Shown one piece after another: positions 7,803-17,174 of a stretch of 34,010 nucleotides of DNA; position 1 is the stretch's first letter; every line of letters begins with the position of its first letter. The notes under the pieces were generated by a model, which saw only the letters and a program-made list of their open reading frames with translations, had not been told where the DNA came from and made no database searches. The stretch lies in the NCBI GenBank assembly GCA_015058275.1, contig SVCQ01000023.1:1-34010 (forward strand). The letters run 5' to 3'. Source of the DNA: Clostridiales bacterium. Lineage in GTDB: Bacteria > Bacillota > Clostridia > Peptostreptococcales > Anaerovoracaceae. A program made the position numbers and the translations under genes.

Positions 7803-9530
7803 TCACATCCTCTCAGGTGCTTTGATGCCGAGCAGTCCGAGGCAGTTGGCTATGACTGTCTTAGACGCCTTGACCAGCGCGAGTTTTGCAAGCTTTTCGT
7901 CCTCGTTATCCACCAGAATATGTTCGTCATGATAGAACTTGTTGAACGCCTGAGCTATGTCTACGAGATGTCTTGTAAGTATGGAAGGCTCGTACTTGTC
8001 CGCAGCCTCCACGACCGTCTCAGGCACCCTGTATATGAGCTTGACAAGAGTGTATGCGCTGTCGCTCTCGAGATACTTCGGATCGATGGCGCCGAGATCG
8101 TCGATATTGACACCTGCCTCAGCAGCCTTCCTGAGCACGCTCGATGCTCTCGCATGCGTGTACTGCACGTACGGGCCTGTCTCTCCGTCAAAATTGAGGA
8201 CCTTGTCCCAGGAGAATACATAGTCCTTGATCCTGTTGTTGGAGAGTTCCTGGAAGATAACGGCTCCGATGCCGACTTCCTTTGAGACCTCCTCAACATC
8301 GACCCCCTGTGTCTCCTTGTCTCTCATGATGTCCGCTGTCTTTTGGACTGCGGTATTGAGTACGTCCTCGAGGAAGACTACACGGCCCTCTCTTGTGGAC
8401 ATCATCTTGATATCGTCTCCGTCGGACAGGCTCACCAGTCCGAAAGGCACGTGGATGCAGTCCTTCTCCCACTCATAACCCATGAGTTCGAGGACTTTCT
8501 TCCATTGTTTGAAGTGGAGGTTCTGCTGTGAAGCCACAACGTAGATGCACTTGTAGAAGTCGTAGTGCTCCTTGCGGTATACGGCAGCCGCGATGTCTCT
8601 TGTGACATAGAGGCTTGATCCGTCTGACTTTGTGATCATGGCGGCTCCCATGTCATATGGCTCGAGATCGACTATCTGAGCTCCCTGCGACTCGACAAGG
8701 AGTCCCTTCTCCCTAAGCTCGTCTATGAATCTCGGCATCTTGTCCGAGTAGAAGCTCTCGCCGGCATACGAATCGAATGTGATGTCGAGCATGTCGTATA
8801 CGCGGTTGAACTCCGCGAGGCTCAGTTCTCTGAATTTCTTCCAGAGCTCTGTCTCTTCAGGCTCACCGGCCTCGAGTCTTACGAAGGTCTCCCTGGCCTC
8901 GTCCTCAAGCTCCGGATGTATCTTGGCCTCCTCGTGGAACTTCGTGTAATAGGCAAGCAGGGTCTTGATAGGATCCTTTGCAAGCTCCTCCTCGCTTCCC
9001 CACTTCCTGTATGCGACTATCATCTTGCCGAACTGGGTGCCGTAGTCGCCCAGGTGGTTGATGCGCGTCACATCATATCCGACAGCATCATAAAGCTTGT
9101 ACAGGGCATTGCCTATGACAGTGCTCCTGATATGTCCTATATGGAAGGGCTTTGCGATATTAGGAGATGAGTACTCTACTATCACCTTGCGTCCCTTTCC
9201 GACATCCGATCTGCCGTAGGAATCGCCCTCGCTGTTGACCTCATCTACTACCTGGCCTGCAAGGAATGCCCTGTCGATAAAGAAATTGACATAGGCATTG
9301 ACATTCTCGACCCTGGCGAATCCCTCGCTGCCCGAAGCTCTCTCAGCGACCTCCTGAGCTATGAGAGGGGGCGCCTTGCGCAAGACTTTGGCAAGCCTGA
9401 AGCAAGGGAATGCATAATCTCCCATAGACTCATCAGCCGGGATCTCGATCCAGCTTTTGATCTCGTCGACTTCGAGTCCCATTGACTCATCGTATACTGC
9501 ATTTGCAATCAGTTGTTTGAAATCTATCAT
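7803..9530 (-). CDS. argS: Arginyl-tRNA synthetase
   Basis: Charges tRNA-Arg with arginine in the cytosol. The N-terminal additional domain typical of ArgRS (residues 1-100) is followed by SSPNIAKPFHIGHIRS with the class I HIGH motif at 130-133, NHLGDYGTQFG, and a KMSKS-equivalent reading MMSTREG. The C-terminal DALR anticodon-binding region includes YVQYTHAR and ends in LGLLGIKAPERM, the standard ArgRS terminus. The start is set at ATG 9530 (MIDFKQLI), giving 575 residues, the normal length; a 25-residue upstream extension is in frame but not family-like. It sits 38 nt after the DUF523 gene and 1 nt before the radical-SAM-like gene. Confidence 0.97.
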   Translation of the reverse strand: MIDFKQLIANAVYDESMGLEVDEIKSWIEIPADESMGDYAFPCFRLAKVLRKAPPLIAQEVAERASGSEGFARVENVNAYVNFFIDRAFLAGQVVDEVNSEGDSYGRSDVGKGRKVIVEYSSPNIAKPFHIGHIRSTVIGNALYKLYDAVGYDVTRINHLGDYGTQFGKMIVAYRKWGSEEELAKDPIKTLLAYYTKFHEEAKIHPELEDEARETFVRLEAGEPEETELWKKFRELSLAEFNRVYDMLDITFDSYAGESFYSDKMPRFIDELREKGLLVESQGAQIVDLEPYDMGAAMITKSDGSSLYVTRDIAAAVYRKEHYDFYKCIYVVASQQNLHFKQWKKVLELMGYEWEKDCIHVPFGLVSLSDGDDIKMMSTREGRVVFLEDVLNTAVQKTADIMRDKETQGVDVEEVSKEVGIGAVIFQELSNNRIKDYVFSWDKVLNFDGETGPYVQYTHARASSVLRKAAEAGVNIDDLGAIDPKYLESDSAYTLVKLIYRVPETVVEAADKYEPSILTRHLVDIAQAFNKFYHDEHILVDNEDEKLAKLALVKASKTVIANCLGLLGIKAPERM

Positions 9531-9568
9531 CTTGTATCCGTCGTTCCTTTTATTAATATTTCCGGCTC

Positions 9569-10096
9569 TTAGCCGAATACTCTCTTGACATTGTGTTCGT
9601 CGCATATCCTGAAGTCGTCTGCAAAGACTCTGCTGTCAGGATCTATGTCCTCATTGGCTCTCTCCTCGAGGCAGGCCTCAATGAGTTTGTCAGTAAATAT
9701 GCCGTTGCCTCCTGTAAGCTTGCCCGAGAAGGATCCGTCATAAACGGCTCCGTTGCCGCAGGACGGGCTGTTGGCTTTAAGTATCGCCCCCTCGATCTTA
9801 CAGGTACCGTGCTTCCGTGAGCCCTGCTCCACAAGCGCGGAATTGAGAGAGAACTGAGCTCCCTCGTCGAACAGGCGTGTAAGATCCCTGCCCGACTTGT
9901 CCTTGACCTTGAAATAATTATCGTCTACAGGCACTATCTCGGCCGGATCTCTCGGTGCCGGGAGTCCCGCCGCCGTCTCAGGGCATACAGTGACATAATC
10001 GTGTGTCCTGCAGAACTCGATAACGTCCTCGTTTTTGTTATTGCCTCCGTCGTATTTGCAGTCAAATCCGAGGAGACATCTGCTGATAATATACAT
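9569..10096 (-). CDS. DUF523 family protein
   Basis: The 175-residue protein shows the family hallmarks: an N-terminal SRCLLGFDCKYDGG with two cysteines, VCPETAAGLPAPRDPAEI, and ILKANSPSCGNGAVYDG. The conserved cysteines suggest metal or Fe-S binding, but the family's biochemical role is not established. The ATG at 10096 has GAGGG about 8 nt upstream. It is the first gene after the mutS2 terminator, so it probably opens the argS operon; no clear promoter hexamers were identified between them. Confidence 0.9.
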   Translation of the reverse strand: MYIISRCLLGFDCKYDGGNNKNEDVIEFCRTHDYVTVCPETAAGLPAPRDPAEIVPVDDNYFKVKDKSGRDLTRLFDEGAQFSLNSALVEQGSRKHGTCKIEGAILKANSPSCGNGAVYDGSFSGKLTGGNGIFTDKLIEACLEERANEDIDPDSRVFADDFRICDEHNVKRVFG

Positions 10097-10109
10097 CTAT
10101 ATCCCTCTT

Positions 10110-10150
10110 AAAAAACAAATAGTATGGCGTATAACATACGCCATACTATT
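10110..10150 (-). terminator. Rho-independent terminator after mutS2
   Basis: AATAGTATGGCGTAT (10118-10132) and ATACGCCATACTATT (10136-10150) form a perfect 15-bp stem with a 3-base loop. On the minus strand it is followed by TGTTTTTT. It separates the ftsZ-zapA-mutS2 group from the argS operon. Confidence 0.93.
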
Positions 10151-10193
10151 GTAACACATTAAAGGTGTCCACTGATACACTCTTTTGTACTGT

Positions 10194-12611
10194 TTAGCTG
10201 TTCTTATCAATAAGCTGTACAACTGTCACGCCGTCGCCGCCCTGAGCGTATGGGGCAGCCTTGTACGACTCAACATGCTTGTTGCGCCGGAGCTCTGATC
10301 TGAGTCCCTTGCGGAGTATGCCGGATCCCCTGCCGTGGATTATATTGACGGTCCTGAGTCCGGCCAGGAATGCATCGTCTATATACTTGAGCATCTTGTC
10401 TGTGGCATCATCGAGATTCATCCCTATGAGATTGATCTCCGGACTGACGGATTTGGACTTACCGAACGACATATTGCCGTATTTGGCTTTGTTCTTATCC
10501 TTGTGGCCGGCAGGCTCCGACTCTGCTATCACGAGGTCCTTTACATTGGCATCCATGCGTATGGATCCCAGCCTCAGCTTGAGATTGCCCCTTGAGTCAG
10601 GCAGGCTCTCAACTTCTCCCGTCTGGTCGAGCTTTGTATACTTGACCCTCATCCCGACCTTGATGTCCGAAGGATCGGGCATCTTGCCGGTCTGGAGAGT
10701 CTCCACCTTTGGAGCATCCGCAGGTCTCAGTGCCGATTCCGCCTGTCTGAGCTTTTTGCGGCTCTCGGCAGCGCCTCCTGCTATGTGACCTTCGTTGAAG
10801 CCTGCATCAGCCTTCCTGTGCTGTATTTCTCTGAGCTCGGCAGTGATATCGTCTATGGTGCCCTGCGCGTCTCTAAGCATGGTCCCTGCCTGACGGCGGG
10901 CGTCCTCAATCAGTCTCGCGGCCTCTTCTCTGGCAGCTGCGAGTTCGCGTTCCGCCTCGCTCATGGCCTCTCTGGCAGCCTCTCTCTCCCTGCCGGCATG
11001 CGCAAGCGCAGCTTCGGCCTCGGCCTGATCAGCCTCGACTCTGGAAACCGCCTCTTCGAATTCGAGCTGCTCCTCGCCCATGAGCTCGGCCGCCCTGTCT
11101 ATGATGGACTTATCCAGTCCGAGTTTGGCGGATATCTCGAAGGCGTTGGACTTGCCCGGAAGACCCACTCTCAGCCTGTACGTAGGAGATAGAGTCTCAA
11201 CGTCGAATTCCATCGAAGCGTTCTCAACTCCCGGAGTGGACAGCGCGTACTTTTTGAGCTCTGTATAATGGGTGGTCGCTGCTATGAGGCAGCCTGCATC
11301 CTTGAGTCTCTCAAGCTCCGCTATGCCAAGAGCCGCACCCTCAAGAGGATCCGTGCCTGCCCCGAGCTCATCCAGCAGCACAAGGCTGCCCTCACCCGCA
11401 CTTGCGAATATGTCTATTATGTTCTTCATGTGGGACGAGAAGGTGCTGAGGCTCTGCTCTATGCTCTGCTCGTCTCCGATGTCTGCAAATATCTCTTTGA
11501 GAACCGGCATCGAGCTCTGTTCGTCAGCCGGTATGTGAAGTCCGCTCTGCGCCATCAGGCACATCAGACCGATCGTCTTGAGCGTGACGGTCTTGCCGCC
11601 TGTGTTAGGCCCTGTTATGAGGAGCGTCGTCCAGTCCCTGCCGAGCTCGATATTGACAGGCACGACCTTGTCCGCCGGTATGAGCGGGTGTCTGCCCGCT
11701 TTTATGTCTATGTAGCCCTCATCATTGATGAGAGGCTCCCTGCCGTCCATGATCATCGACAGCCTGCCCTTGGCTCCGATGAAATCAAGCTCAAGCAGGA
11801 GCTTTTGGTTATTCTCAATGCTCTTTGCGTGCTCTCCGACACGGCTGCTGAAGAGCTCGAGTATCCTGGTGATCTCGGCCTGCTCGTCCATCTCGAGCTG
11901 TCTGAGCTCGTTGTTTAGATTGACTACGGCCTGAGGTTCAACGAAAAGCGTGGCCCCCGTAGACGACTGGTCGTGCACCATGCCCGGGAAGAGATTGATG
12001 TACTCCTTTTTGACCGGTATTACGTACCTGCCGTTGCGCATCGTGACTATGGCTTCCTGGAGATGAGACTTAGCTGTGCCGGAGCTTATCATCTTTTGGA
12101 GCCTTGACCTTATGAGGCTGTTTTTGTTGGTCATCTCGCGCCTGATGGATCTCAGCTCAGGCGAAGCATTGTCAGACATCTCGTCTTCGCTCAGAATGGC
12201 GTCTGCAATGTCATTCTCGAGCTTTGGGACAGGCTCCAGAAGTCCCGCGATCTCCGGGATCACGCTGAGCCCGTCAGGCATGTCATCCGATGTGAGGAAT
12301 GACTTGACCGTGCGCGCTGCCGTAAGTGCAGATCTGACCCGGAGCAGCTCTCTCATGCTGAGTATGCGCCCCTTTCTGGCCATGCCTAAAACGGCGTTGA
12401 GATCGCCGGTCTCTCCCACCGGAATATTGCCTTTAGACAGAATAACGGAAACTGCTTCTGTAGTTTCCGTCAGTGCGTCCTGCATCATGCGCTTGTTGGT
12501 CATCGGTGCAAGCCCGGATATCCTCTCTCTTGTGAGGGCCGAGCCTGCCTGCTCACTCAGCAGGTCTGTTATTTTATTGAATTCGAGGAGTTTGAGTATC
12601 TTAGAGTTCAT
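10194..12611 (-). CDS. mutS2: MutS2 ATPase with C-terminal Smr domain
   Basis: An 805-residue MutS2. The N-terminal clamp and core domains (1-300) precede the ABC-type ATPase with Walker A GPNTGGKT at 334-341 and Walker B LVLLDELGAGTDPLEGA near 405-420. A long charged coiled coil follows (about 510-620). The C-terminal Smr nuclease-like domain has INLIGMNLDDA, IIHGRGSGILR and the end motif GGDGVTVVQL. In Bacillota the protein is linked to suppression of recombination and to splitting collided ribosomes (established for the family). The ATG lies inside the zapA stop region (11-nt overlap). The zapA-mutS2 order is common in Bacillota. Confidence 0.97.
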   Translation of the reverse strand: MNSKILKLLEFNKITDLLSEQAGSALTRERISGLAPMTNKRMMQDALTETTEAVSVILSKGNIPVGETGDLNAVLGMARKGRILSMRELLRVRSALTAARTVKSFLTSDDMPDGLSVIPEIAGLLEPVPKLENDIADAILSEDEMSDNASPELRSIRREMTNKNSLIRSRLQKMISSGTAKSHLQEAIVTMRNGRYVIPVKKEYINLFPGMVHDQSSTGATLFVEPQAVVNLNNELRQLEMDEQAEITRILELFSSRVGEHAKSIENNQKLLLELDFIGAKGRLSMIMDGREPLINDEGYIDIKAGRHPLIPADKVVPVNIELGRDWTTLLITGPNTGGKTVTLKTIGLMCLMAQSGLHIPADEQSSMPVLKEIFADIGDEQSIEQSLSTFSSHMKNIIDIFASAGEGSLVLLDELGAGTDPLEGAALGIAELERLKDAGCLIAATTHYTELKKYALSTPGVENASMEFDVETLSPTYRLRVGLPGKSNAFEISAKLGLDKSIIDRAAELMGEEQLEFEEAVSRVEADQAEAEAALAHAGREREAAREAMSEAERELAAAREEAARLIEDARRQAGTMLRDAQGTIDDITAELREIQHRKADAGFNEGHIAGGAAESRKKLRQAESALRPADAPKVETLQTGKMPDPSDIKVGMRVKYTKLDQTGEVESLPDSRGNLKLRLGSIRMDANVKDLVIAESEPAGHKDKNKAKYGNMSFGKSKSVSPEINLIGMNLDDATDKMLKYIDDAFLAGLRTVNIIHGRGSGILRKGLRSELRRNKHVESYKAAPYAQGGDGVTVVQLIDKNS

Positions 12612-13083
12612 CGTCCGTTTTTAATCTCTTGATGGATTTGATTTCGTTTTTGAGATTGACGTTCTCCATCTGCAGATCAAAGTAGGCGTTCTCCATCTCG
12701 ACGAGCTTCTCCTGGAGCTTTTTGTAGTCCTGGGAGTTGCGGGACTGCTTGTCTACCTCTGTGCTCATCTTGTCCTTGAGGTCGGTCACCTGCTTTTTGG
12801 TCTGCTCCCACATGGAGATGTAGTGCTTGACATCGTTGTCCAGCTGGTAATTCTCGGTCTGGAGCTTGAGTATCATGTCCGAATTGTCCATGAGCCTCTC
12901 TGCGATATTGAGTGATGTGAGCACTGCAGCCTTGAAATTAGGATTGACATTCAGAGCTTTGCTGGTGGCACGGATCTCCTCATCGACCATCTTGGCGATC
13001 TCCTTGATCCTCTCTTCACTCTTGTCGCTTGAAAGCACGTAATTTGTACCGCAAATCGTAACATCTGCTCTGTTCTTTTCCAT
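12601..13083 (-). CDS. zapA: Cell division protein ZapA
   Basis: The 160-residue product begins MEKNRADVTICGTNYVLSSDK and continues with EERIKEIAKMVDEEI, matching the ZapA head. A long C-terminal coiled coil follows (about residues 60-150) that is extended compared with the 85-110 residues of many ZapA proteins. ZapA bundles FtsZ filaments at the Z-ring. The ATG at 13083 is preceded by GAGGTAGGA; an upstream in-frame extension of 25 residues lacks family character. It is three genes below ftsZ on the same strand, which supports a division role, and it overlaps mutS2 by 11 nt. Confidence 0.92.
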   Translation of the reverse strand: MEKNRADVTICGTNYVLSSDKSEERIKEIAKMVDEEIRATSKALNVNPNFKAAVLTSLNIAERLMDNSDMILKLQTENYQLDNDVKHYISMWEQTKKQVTDLKDKMSTEVDKQSRNSQDYKKLQEKLVEMENAYFDLQMENVNLKNEIKSIKRLKTDDEL

Positions 13084-13108
13084 TATCCTACCTCGTAAAT
13101 CATATATA

Positions 13109-13909
13109 TCACTCTCTGACAGCCTCATACATGAGTATGGCGGCTGCCGCGGCGGCATTGAGCGACTCTGTACTGCCTCTCATAGGTATGGTCACTCTTA
13201 CATCCGCCATAGCTGCGATCTCATCTGATACGCCGCGTCCCTCATTGCCTATGACAAGGGCTATGCCGCGTTTAAGATCCTCACTGTAGTACGGGCGTCC
13301 TCCGTCCACGGCTGTGACGGCAAGGCGCCTGCCCGAGCAAAGCTCCGCCAGAGCGGATACATCGCTCACATAGATCACCGGAACCTCGAATACCATGCCG
13401 GCTGTGGCCCTCAGTACCTTTGGCGAGTATATGTCAACAGTACCGCTCATGGCGATCACTGCCCTGTATCCCGCGGCTGCGGCCGTGCGTATGAGGGTGC
13501 CCATATTACCGGGATCCTGTATGCGGTCGAGCACCAGGATGTTGTCATCAGGCTCAAGGGAGCTGATGATCTCCGGCCCGTAAGAGCCTGTCCTGACAAC
13601 TGCCAGCATGCCGACGCCCGGCCCGGCATCCGTAAGTCTTGCGAACTCCCTGTCCGGGACCTCACAGACCAGCATGTCCGGTCTGCCGGCGCACTCGCGT
13701 ATCAGAGATGAGGCCTCGCCCCCGTCTCCCCGTATAACGCTCTCAGGCGCCATGATGAAATCCACATCAAGACCCCTTGAGAGTATCTCGGTGATGAGGT
13801 TGCGGCCCTCTGCCACAAAGCGGCCCTCCTCTGTCCTGCCCTTGCGGGTGGCGAGTCTGCGGACCAGCTTGAGTCTGTTGTTGTCCTGAGATGAGATCTT
13901 GGTCAGCAT
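13109..13909 (-). CDS. SpoU/TrmH-family RNA 2'-O-methyltransferase
   Basis: The 266-residue enzyme has an N-terminal RNA-binding substrate domain (1-105) and the knotted SPOUT domain with all three motifs: motif 1 LDRIQDPGNMGTLIRTA (128-143, catalytic R141), motif 2 ALVIGNEGRGVS (217-228) and motif 3 IPMRGSTESLNAAAAAAILMYE (241-262). It should transfer methyl from SAM to the 2'-OH of a ribose in rRNA or tRNA. It resembles RlmB/YsgA-like enzymes, but the target nucleotide cannot be set from sequence. It lies 29 nt downstream of ftsZ and 25 nt upstream of zapA. The ATG at 13909 is preceded closely by CGGGGAT. Confidence 0.92.
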   Translation of the reverse strand: MLTKISSQDNNRLKLVRRLATRKGRTEEGRFVAEGRNLITEILSRGLDVDFIMAPESVIRGDGGEASSLIRECAGRPDMLVCEVPDREFARLTDAGPGVGMLAVVRTGSYGPEIISSLEPDDNILVLDRIQDPGNMGTLIRTAAAAGYRAVIAMSGTVDIYSPKVLRATAGMVFEVPVIYVSDVSALAELCSGRRLAVTAVDGGRPYYSEDLKRGIALVIGNEGRGVSDEIAAMADVRVTIPMRGSTESLNAAAAAAILMYEAVRE

Positions 13910-13938
13910 ATCCCCGGTCGCGGTCTGATCGCCGCTGC

Positions 13939-15090
13939 CTACTTGAGGAATTCAGGGATATCGAACTCGTCGCTCTTGCCGGCCGGCGCGCTGTCATTGC
14001 TGTCGAGCAGCTGATCGAGCTCAACCTCGACTGCATCGAGTCCGTCCACTGTGATCCTCTTTGCTGTAGCGAGAGTATCCCTCTCCCTTTCCGGAGGATT
14101 GAGGATGACTCCGTCCATACCCTCAGTGACCTTGCCGAAGTCAGTAGCGATGATCGTAACGGAGATCTTGTCTGTCATCTCCTCGCTGATAGTGGCACCG
14201 AAGATGATGTTGGCATCAGCATCGGCCTCGCTCTGTACTCTGTCGGCGATGGTGTTGATATCAAGCATGCCCATGTCGTAGCCGCCTGTCACATACAGCA
14301 GTATGGACTTGGCGCCCGAAATGGATGTCTCGAGCAGCGGGCTGTGGATGGCGTTCTGGATAGCCTCCTCGATCTTGTCCTCGCCCTCTCCGATGCCGAC
14401 ACCCATGTGAGCCACTCCGCGGCCCTCCATGACTGTCCTGACGTCTGCGAAGTCGACGTTGACCAGTCCGTACTCGCTGATAAGATCCGAAATGCCCTGT
14501 ACGCCCTGTCTGAGAACGTCGTCGGCCATTGCGAAGGCCTCGAGCATTGAGGTGTTCTTTTCGCTTGTGTCGATCAGTCTGTCATTAGGGATGACTACGA
14601 GAGAATCGACGAAATTGCTGAGATACTGGATGCCCTTGGCAGCTCTGTTCCAGCGCTTCTTGCCCTCGAAGGTGAACGGCTTGGTAACGACAGCTACAGT
14701 AAGAGCTCCGCAGTCCATCGAAGCCTTGGCGATGATAGGAGCAGCGCCTGTACCGGTACCGCCGCCCATGCCGGCTGTGATGAATACCATGTCCGCATCC
14801 TGGATATGGGAGACGATCTCGTCGAGAGTCTCCTCGGCGGCTTTCTGGCCGATCTCAGGATTGGCTCCGGCGCCTCTGCCTCCTGCGATCTTCTCTCCGA
14901 GCTGGATCTTGATCTCGGCCTTGCACTTGGCGAGAGCCTGTCTGTCTGTATTTACACCGATGAAAGTCACGCCCTGCATACCGGTGTCAACCATGCGGTT
15001 GATAGCATTGCATCCGCCTCCGCCGACACCGATGACCTTGATAATCGCGGCATTATCCGAAACGGACACAAAGTCGGAAACAAATTCCAT
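13939..15090 (-). CDS. ftsZ: Cell division GTPase FtsZ
   Basis: The tubulin-like ring protein that sets the division site. Visible motifs: [13 protein letters not shown] (21-33), the GTP-binding signature GGGTGTG (109-115), the T7 loop region [11 protein letters not shown], and a C-terminal peptide EFDIPEFLK that docks partners such as SepF, FtsA or ZapA. Length 383 residues is normal. The start is ATG 15090 (MEFVSDF), with a strong GAGGAGG 8 nt upstream; a 9-residue upstream extension overlaps the Shine-Dalgarno and is rejected. ftsZ is separated from murG-ftsQ by a 140-bp gap, enough for its own promoter. Confidence 0.98.
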   Translation of the reverse strand: MEFVSDFVSVSDNAAIIKVIGVGGGGCNAINRMVDTGMQGVTFIGVNTDRQALAKCKAEIKIQLGEKIAGGRGAGANPEIGQKAAEETLDEIVSHIQDADMVFITAGMGGGTGTGAAPIIAKASMDCGALTVAVVTKPFTFEGKKRWNRAAKGIQYLSNFVDSLVVIPNDRLIDTSEKNTSMLEAFAMADDVLRQGVQGISDLISEYGLVNVDFADVRTVMEGRGVAHMGVGIGEGEDKIEEAIQNAIHSPLLETSISGAKSILLYVTGGYDMGMLDINTIADRVQSEADADANIIFGATISEEMTDKISVTIIATDFGKVTEGMDGVILNPPERERDTLATAKRITVDGLDAVEVELDQLLDSNDSAPAGKSDEFDIPEFLK

Positions 15091-15230
15091 AATGAAGTCC
15101 TCCTCAATAATATACAAATAAAAATATATAGTTATATTAGCACAACAAAATGCCTAATTCACTATGTTTTTGGCAAAAAAGCACAATATTTAGGGGTGAT
15201 TTGCTTTACATAGCACAATTACTTGTAAAC
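15091..15230 (-). promoter_or_regulatory. ftsZ upstream region with three TTGTGCT direct repeats
   Basis: This 140-bp A+T-rich gap carries three copies of TTGTGCT on the minus strand (AGCACAA at 15139-15145, 15180-15186 and 15212-15218). CTTTACA (15204-15210) and TTGTAAA (15223-15229) face outward. A sensible -35/-10 pair is not clear by eye, although several TATA-like hexamers lie at 15120-15140. No terminator hairpin is evident after murG-ftsQ, so read-through plus a local promoter is likely. Confidence 0.4.
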
Positions 15231-17174
15231 TCAGATGATAGGCATGAACGATGCCGTACCATCCTCGGCAAATGTGATCGTACCCCTTCTGATGCCGTCC
15301 TCAAACAGCCTTGAGACTACAAGGTGCAGCCGGCCGTTATTGAGATTGGTCATCAGTGTATCGTAATCCGTCCTGACCATGAGAGTATCGTATATGTACG
15401 CCCTTACCATCCTGCGTGTGGACATGTCCACCCTTACGAAGTACATGTCAGCCCTGGATGCCGCCTTTATCAGACTGAGCGTATCCGAAAGTCTCTCATC
15501 ATCCTCCGTGCCTATGACCTCTCCGAGCTTTATCCTGTTGACGACATTGCCCTCAACAAGTGTCACCTTGGGGACGTTCCTTGTCTTTTTGAGGAGTATG
15601 CCGTCATCGTCGAGTATCAGGTAGTCATCGTCGTATTTGAACGCGAGACTTTCGTTCCTCTCGGTCACTGTTATGACCAGAGTCGAGGGAAGCTTGCGTG
15701 TCACTACGGCCTTCTTTATGTACGGGTTGTTCTCAAGGTAAGATGTGATCTCGTCCTTGTTGGCATGGTATATGACATTGCGCCCCGGTACCGCGTGAGA
15801 CATGTTGATTATCTCCTCGGTCGAATAGTGGGCATTGCCCTGTACCTCGATGGAATCCACAGTGAAAAGCCCCGATAACGAAAGGATGAATCCGGCTATC
15901 AGGACTGTCAGGGTGATGGTTAAGACGTAGAACCGGGTGCGGAACTTCTTTTGCTTGCGGGCCTTTTCGGCCTTGCGGTAAGCTATGCGCTCCCCCAGCT
16001 CTCCGAGTCCCTCGTGGGATTCGGGAAGGCCGTATTCGGGTTCCGCTGGCCCGGGAGCGGGCCCTGCAGGTGATGAAGGTTCCCTGCCCGTCACCGTCCT
16101 GTATATGATATCCGTTGCATCAACAGGGGCTATCGCCCTGCTGGCCTCGGCCATGCGGCTTATCTTGTCGCGGTTGTTGTCAAGATCCGCAAGCGCATCG
16201 AGCACATTGACAACGGTATTGTCGTCCTCGCGTACTATTATCGCTCCTCCTGCATCGGAAACCGCCTTGGCATTGTAGTACTGATGGTCGGCTGTGACAT
16301 TGGGAGACGGGATGAATATCGCGGCCCTGCCGGCCATCGTCGTCTCAGCCGTCGAGAGCGCTCCGCTCCTGCTGATGGAGATGTCCGCCGCAGACAGCAT
16401 GCGCGGCATGTCGCTTATGTATGCGCTTATCCTCACATTGGAAGGCGCAAACCCCTCCTCTGCAAGCCTTGCGCTTATTTCGTCGTAGTAGTCCTTGCCT
16501 GTGCCCCAGATGACGGTATATCCGTCCTTGCCGGCGTATTTCCTGGCTACGGCCTCGCCTATCTCATTGGTCGTGGCAGAGCCGAGGCTTCCTCCGAACA
16601 CCATTATGACGAGGTCGTTCTGTAGTATGCCGAGCTCATCCCTGTCGGCTTCCCTGTCCCTGCCGGCAAAGTCCGGCCTTACCGGGTTGCCGCTGTATAC
16701 GATATTGTCCTTTGACTTGAAGTGCTCTCTTGCAGACTCAAAGCCCAGGAAGACGTTCTTTGCAAAGCCCGCCGCCATCTTGTTGGATACGCCCGGATAG
16801 CCGTTCTGCTCGTGTATGTACACCGGAACGCCGAGCTTTTTGGCTGCGAGCACGACCGGCACGCTGACAAAGCTGCCGGTACTGATCACGGCATCCGGTC
16901 TGAAGGTCTTCATGATGGTCAGAGCCTGATCCCTGCCCTTCATCGTCCTTTTGATCGTATTCATGAGCTTGACGGGATTGCTCCTGTCAAGGCCGGTCGC
17001 CTCCACCTCGTGGAGCTCGTAGCCGTGAGCGGGTATTATCTCCCTTTCGAGAGGCTCGCCGCAGGCAATATAAATGATCTTGCCGTCCGGATCCTCCGTA
17101 CGGAACTTGTCGCCTATCGCAAGCGCCGGATATATATGACCTCCGGTGCAGCCTCCTGTGAGTACTATCCTCAT
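15231..17174 (-). CDS. murG: MurG-FtsQ fusion: lipid II GlcNAc transferase joined to DivIB/FtsQ
   Basis: One 647-codon frame encodes two normally separate proteins. Residues 1-365 are MurG, which adds GlcNAc to lipid I at the inner membrane face: TGGCTGGHIYPALA (6-19), HEQNGYPGVSNK (121-132), GGSLGSATTNE (194-204), SRSGALSTAETT (268-279), TADHQYYNA (294-302). A proline-rich linker (about 366-392) and a basic stretch (396-413) lead to one transmembrane helix (about 415-437). A POTRA domain follows (FTVDSIEVQGNAHYS..., 437-508) and then an FtsQ/DivIB beta domain to the end. MurG would be cytosolic and POTRA extracytoplasmic, which fits the topology of both. The ATG overlaps the ftsW stop by 4 nt (ATGA), with GGTGAGGAG upstream; a 22-residue upstream extension inside ftsW is rejected. 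No stop or restart is visible at the junction. Confidence 0.92.
   Translation of the reverse strand: MRIVLTGGCTGGHIYPALAIGDKFRTEDPDGKIIYIACGEPLEREIIPAHGYELHEVEATGLDRSNPVKLMNTIKRTMKGRDQALTIMKTFRPDAVISTGSFVSVPVVLAAKKLGVPVYIHEQNGYPGVSNKMAAGFAKNVFLGFESAREHFKSKDNIVYSGNPVRPDFAGRDREADRDELGILQNDLVIMVFGGSLGSATTNEIGEAVARKYAGKDGYTVIWGTGKDYYDEISARLAEEGFAPSNVRISAYISDMPRMLSAADISISRSGALSTAETTMAGRAAIFIPSPNVTADHQYYNAKAVSDAGGAIIVREDDNTVVNVLDALADLDNNRDKISRMAEASRAIAPVDATDIIYRTVTGREPSSPAGPAPGPAEPEYGLPESHEGLGELGERIAYRKAEKARKQKKFRTRFYVLTITLTVLIAGFILSLSGLFTVDSIEVQGNAHYSTEEIINMSHAVPGRNVIYHANKDEITSYLENNPYIKKAVVTRKLPSTLVITVTERNESLAFKYDDDYLILDDDGILLKKTRNVPKVTLVEGNVVNRIKLGEVIGTEDDERLSDTLSLIKAASRADMYFVRVDMSTRRMVRAYIYDTLMVRTDYDTLMTNLNNGRLHLVVSRLFEDGIRRGTITFAEDGTASFMPII

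Noticed and set aside
9531-9605. 25-codon N-terminal extension of ArgRS
   Set aside because: It is not family-like. The ATG at 9530 gives the standard ArgRS N-terminus and normal length.
10118-10150. Perfect 15-bp palindrome as an operator of the DUF523-argS operon
   Set aside because: On the minus strand it is followed by TGTTTTTT and lies just after mutS2, so a rho-independent terminator is the simpler reading.
14429-15121. 230-codon plus-strand open frame opposite ftsZ
   Set aside because: It is an antisense shadow of ftsZ, whose GTPase motifs are intact.
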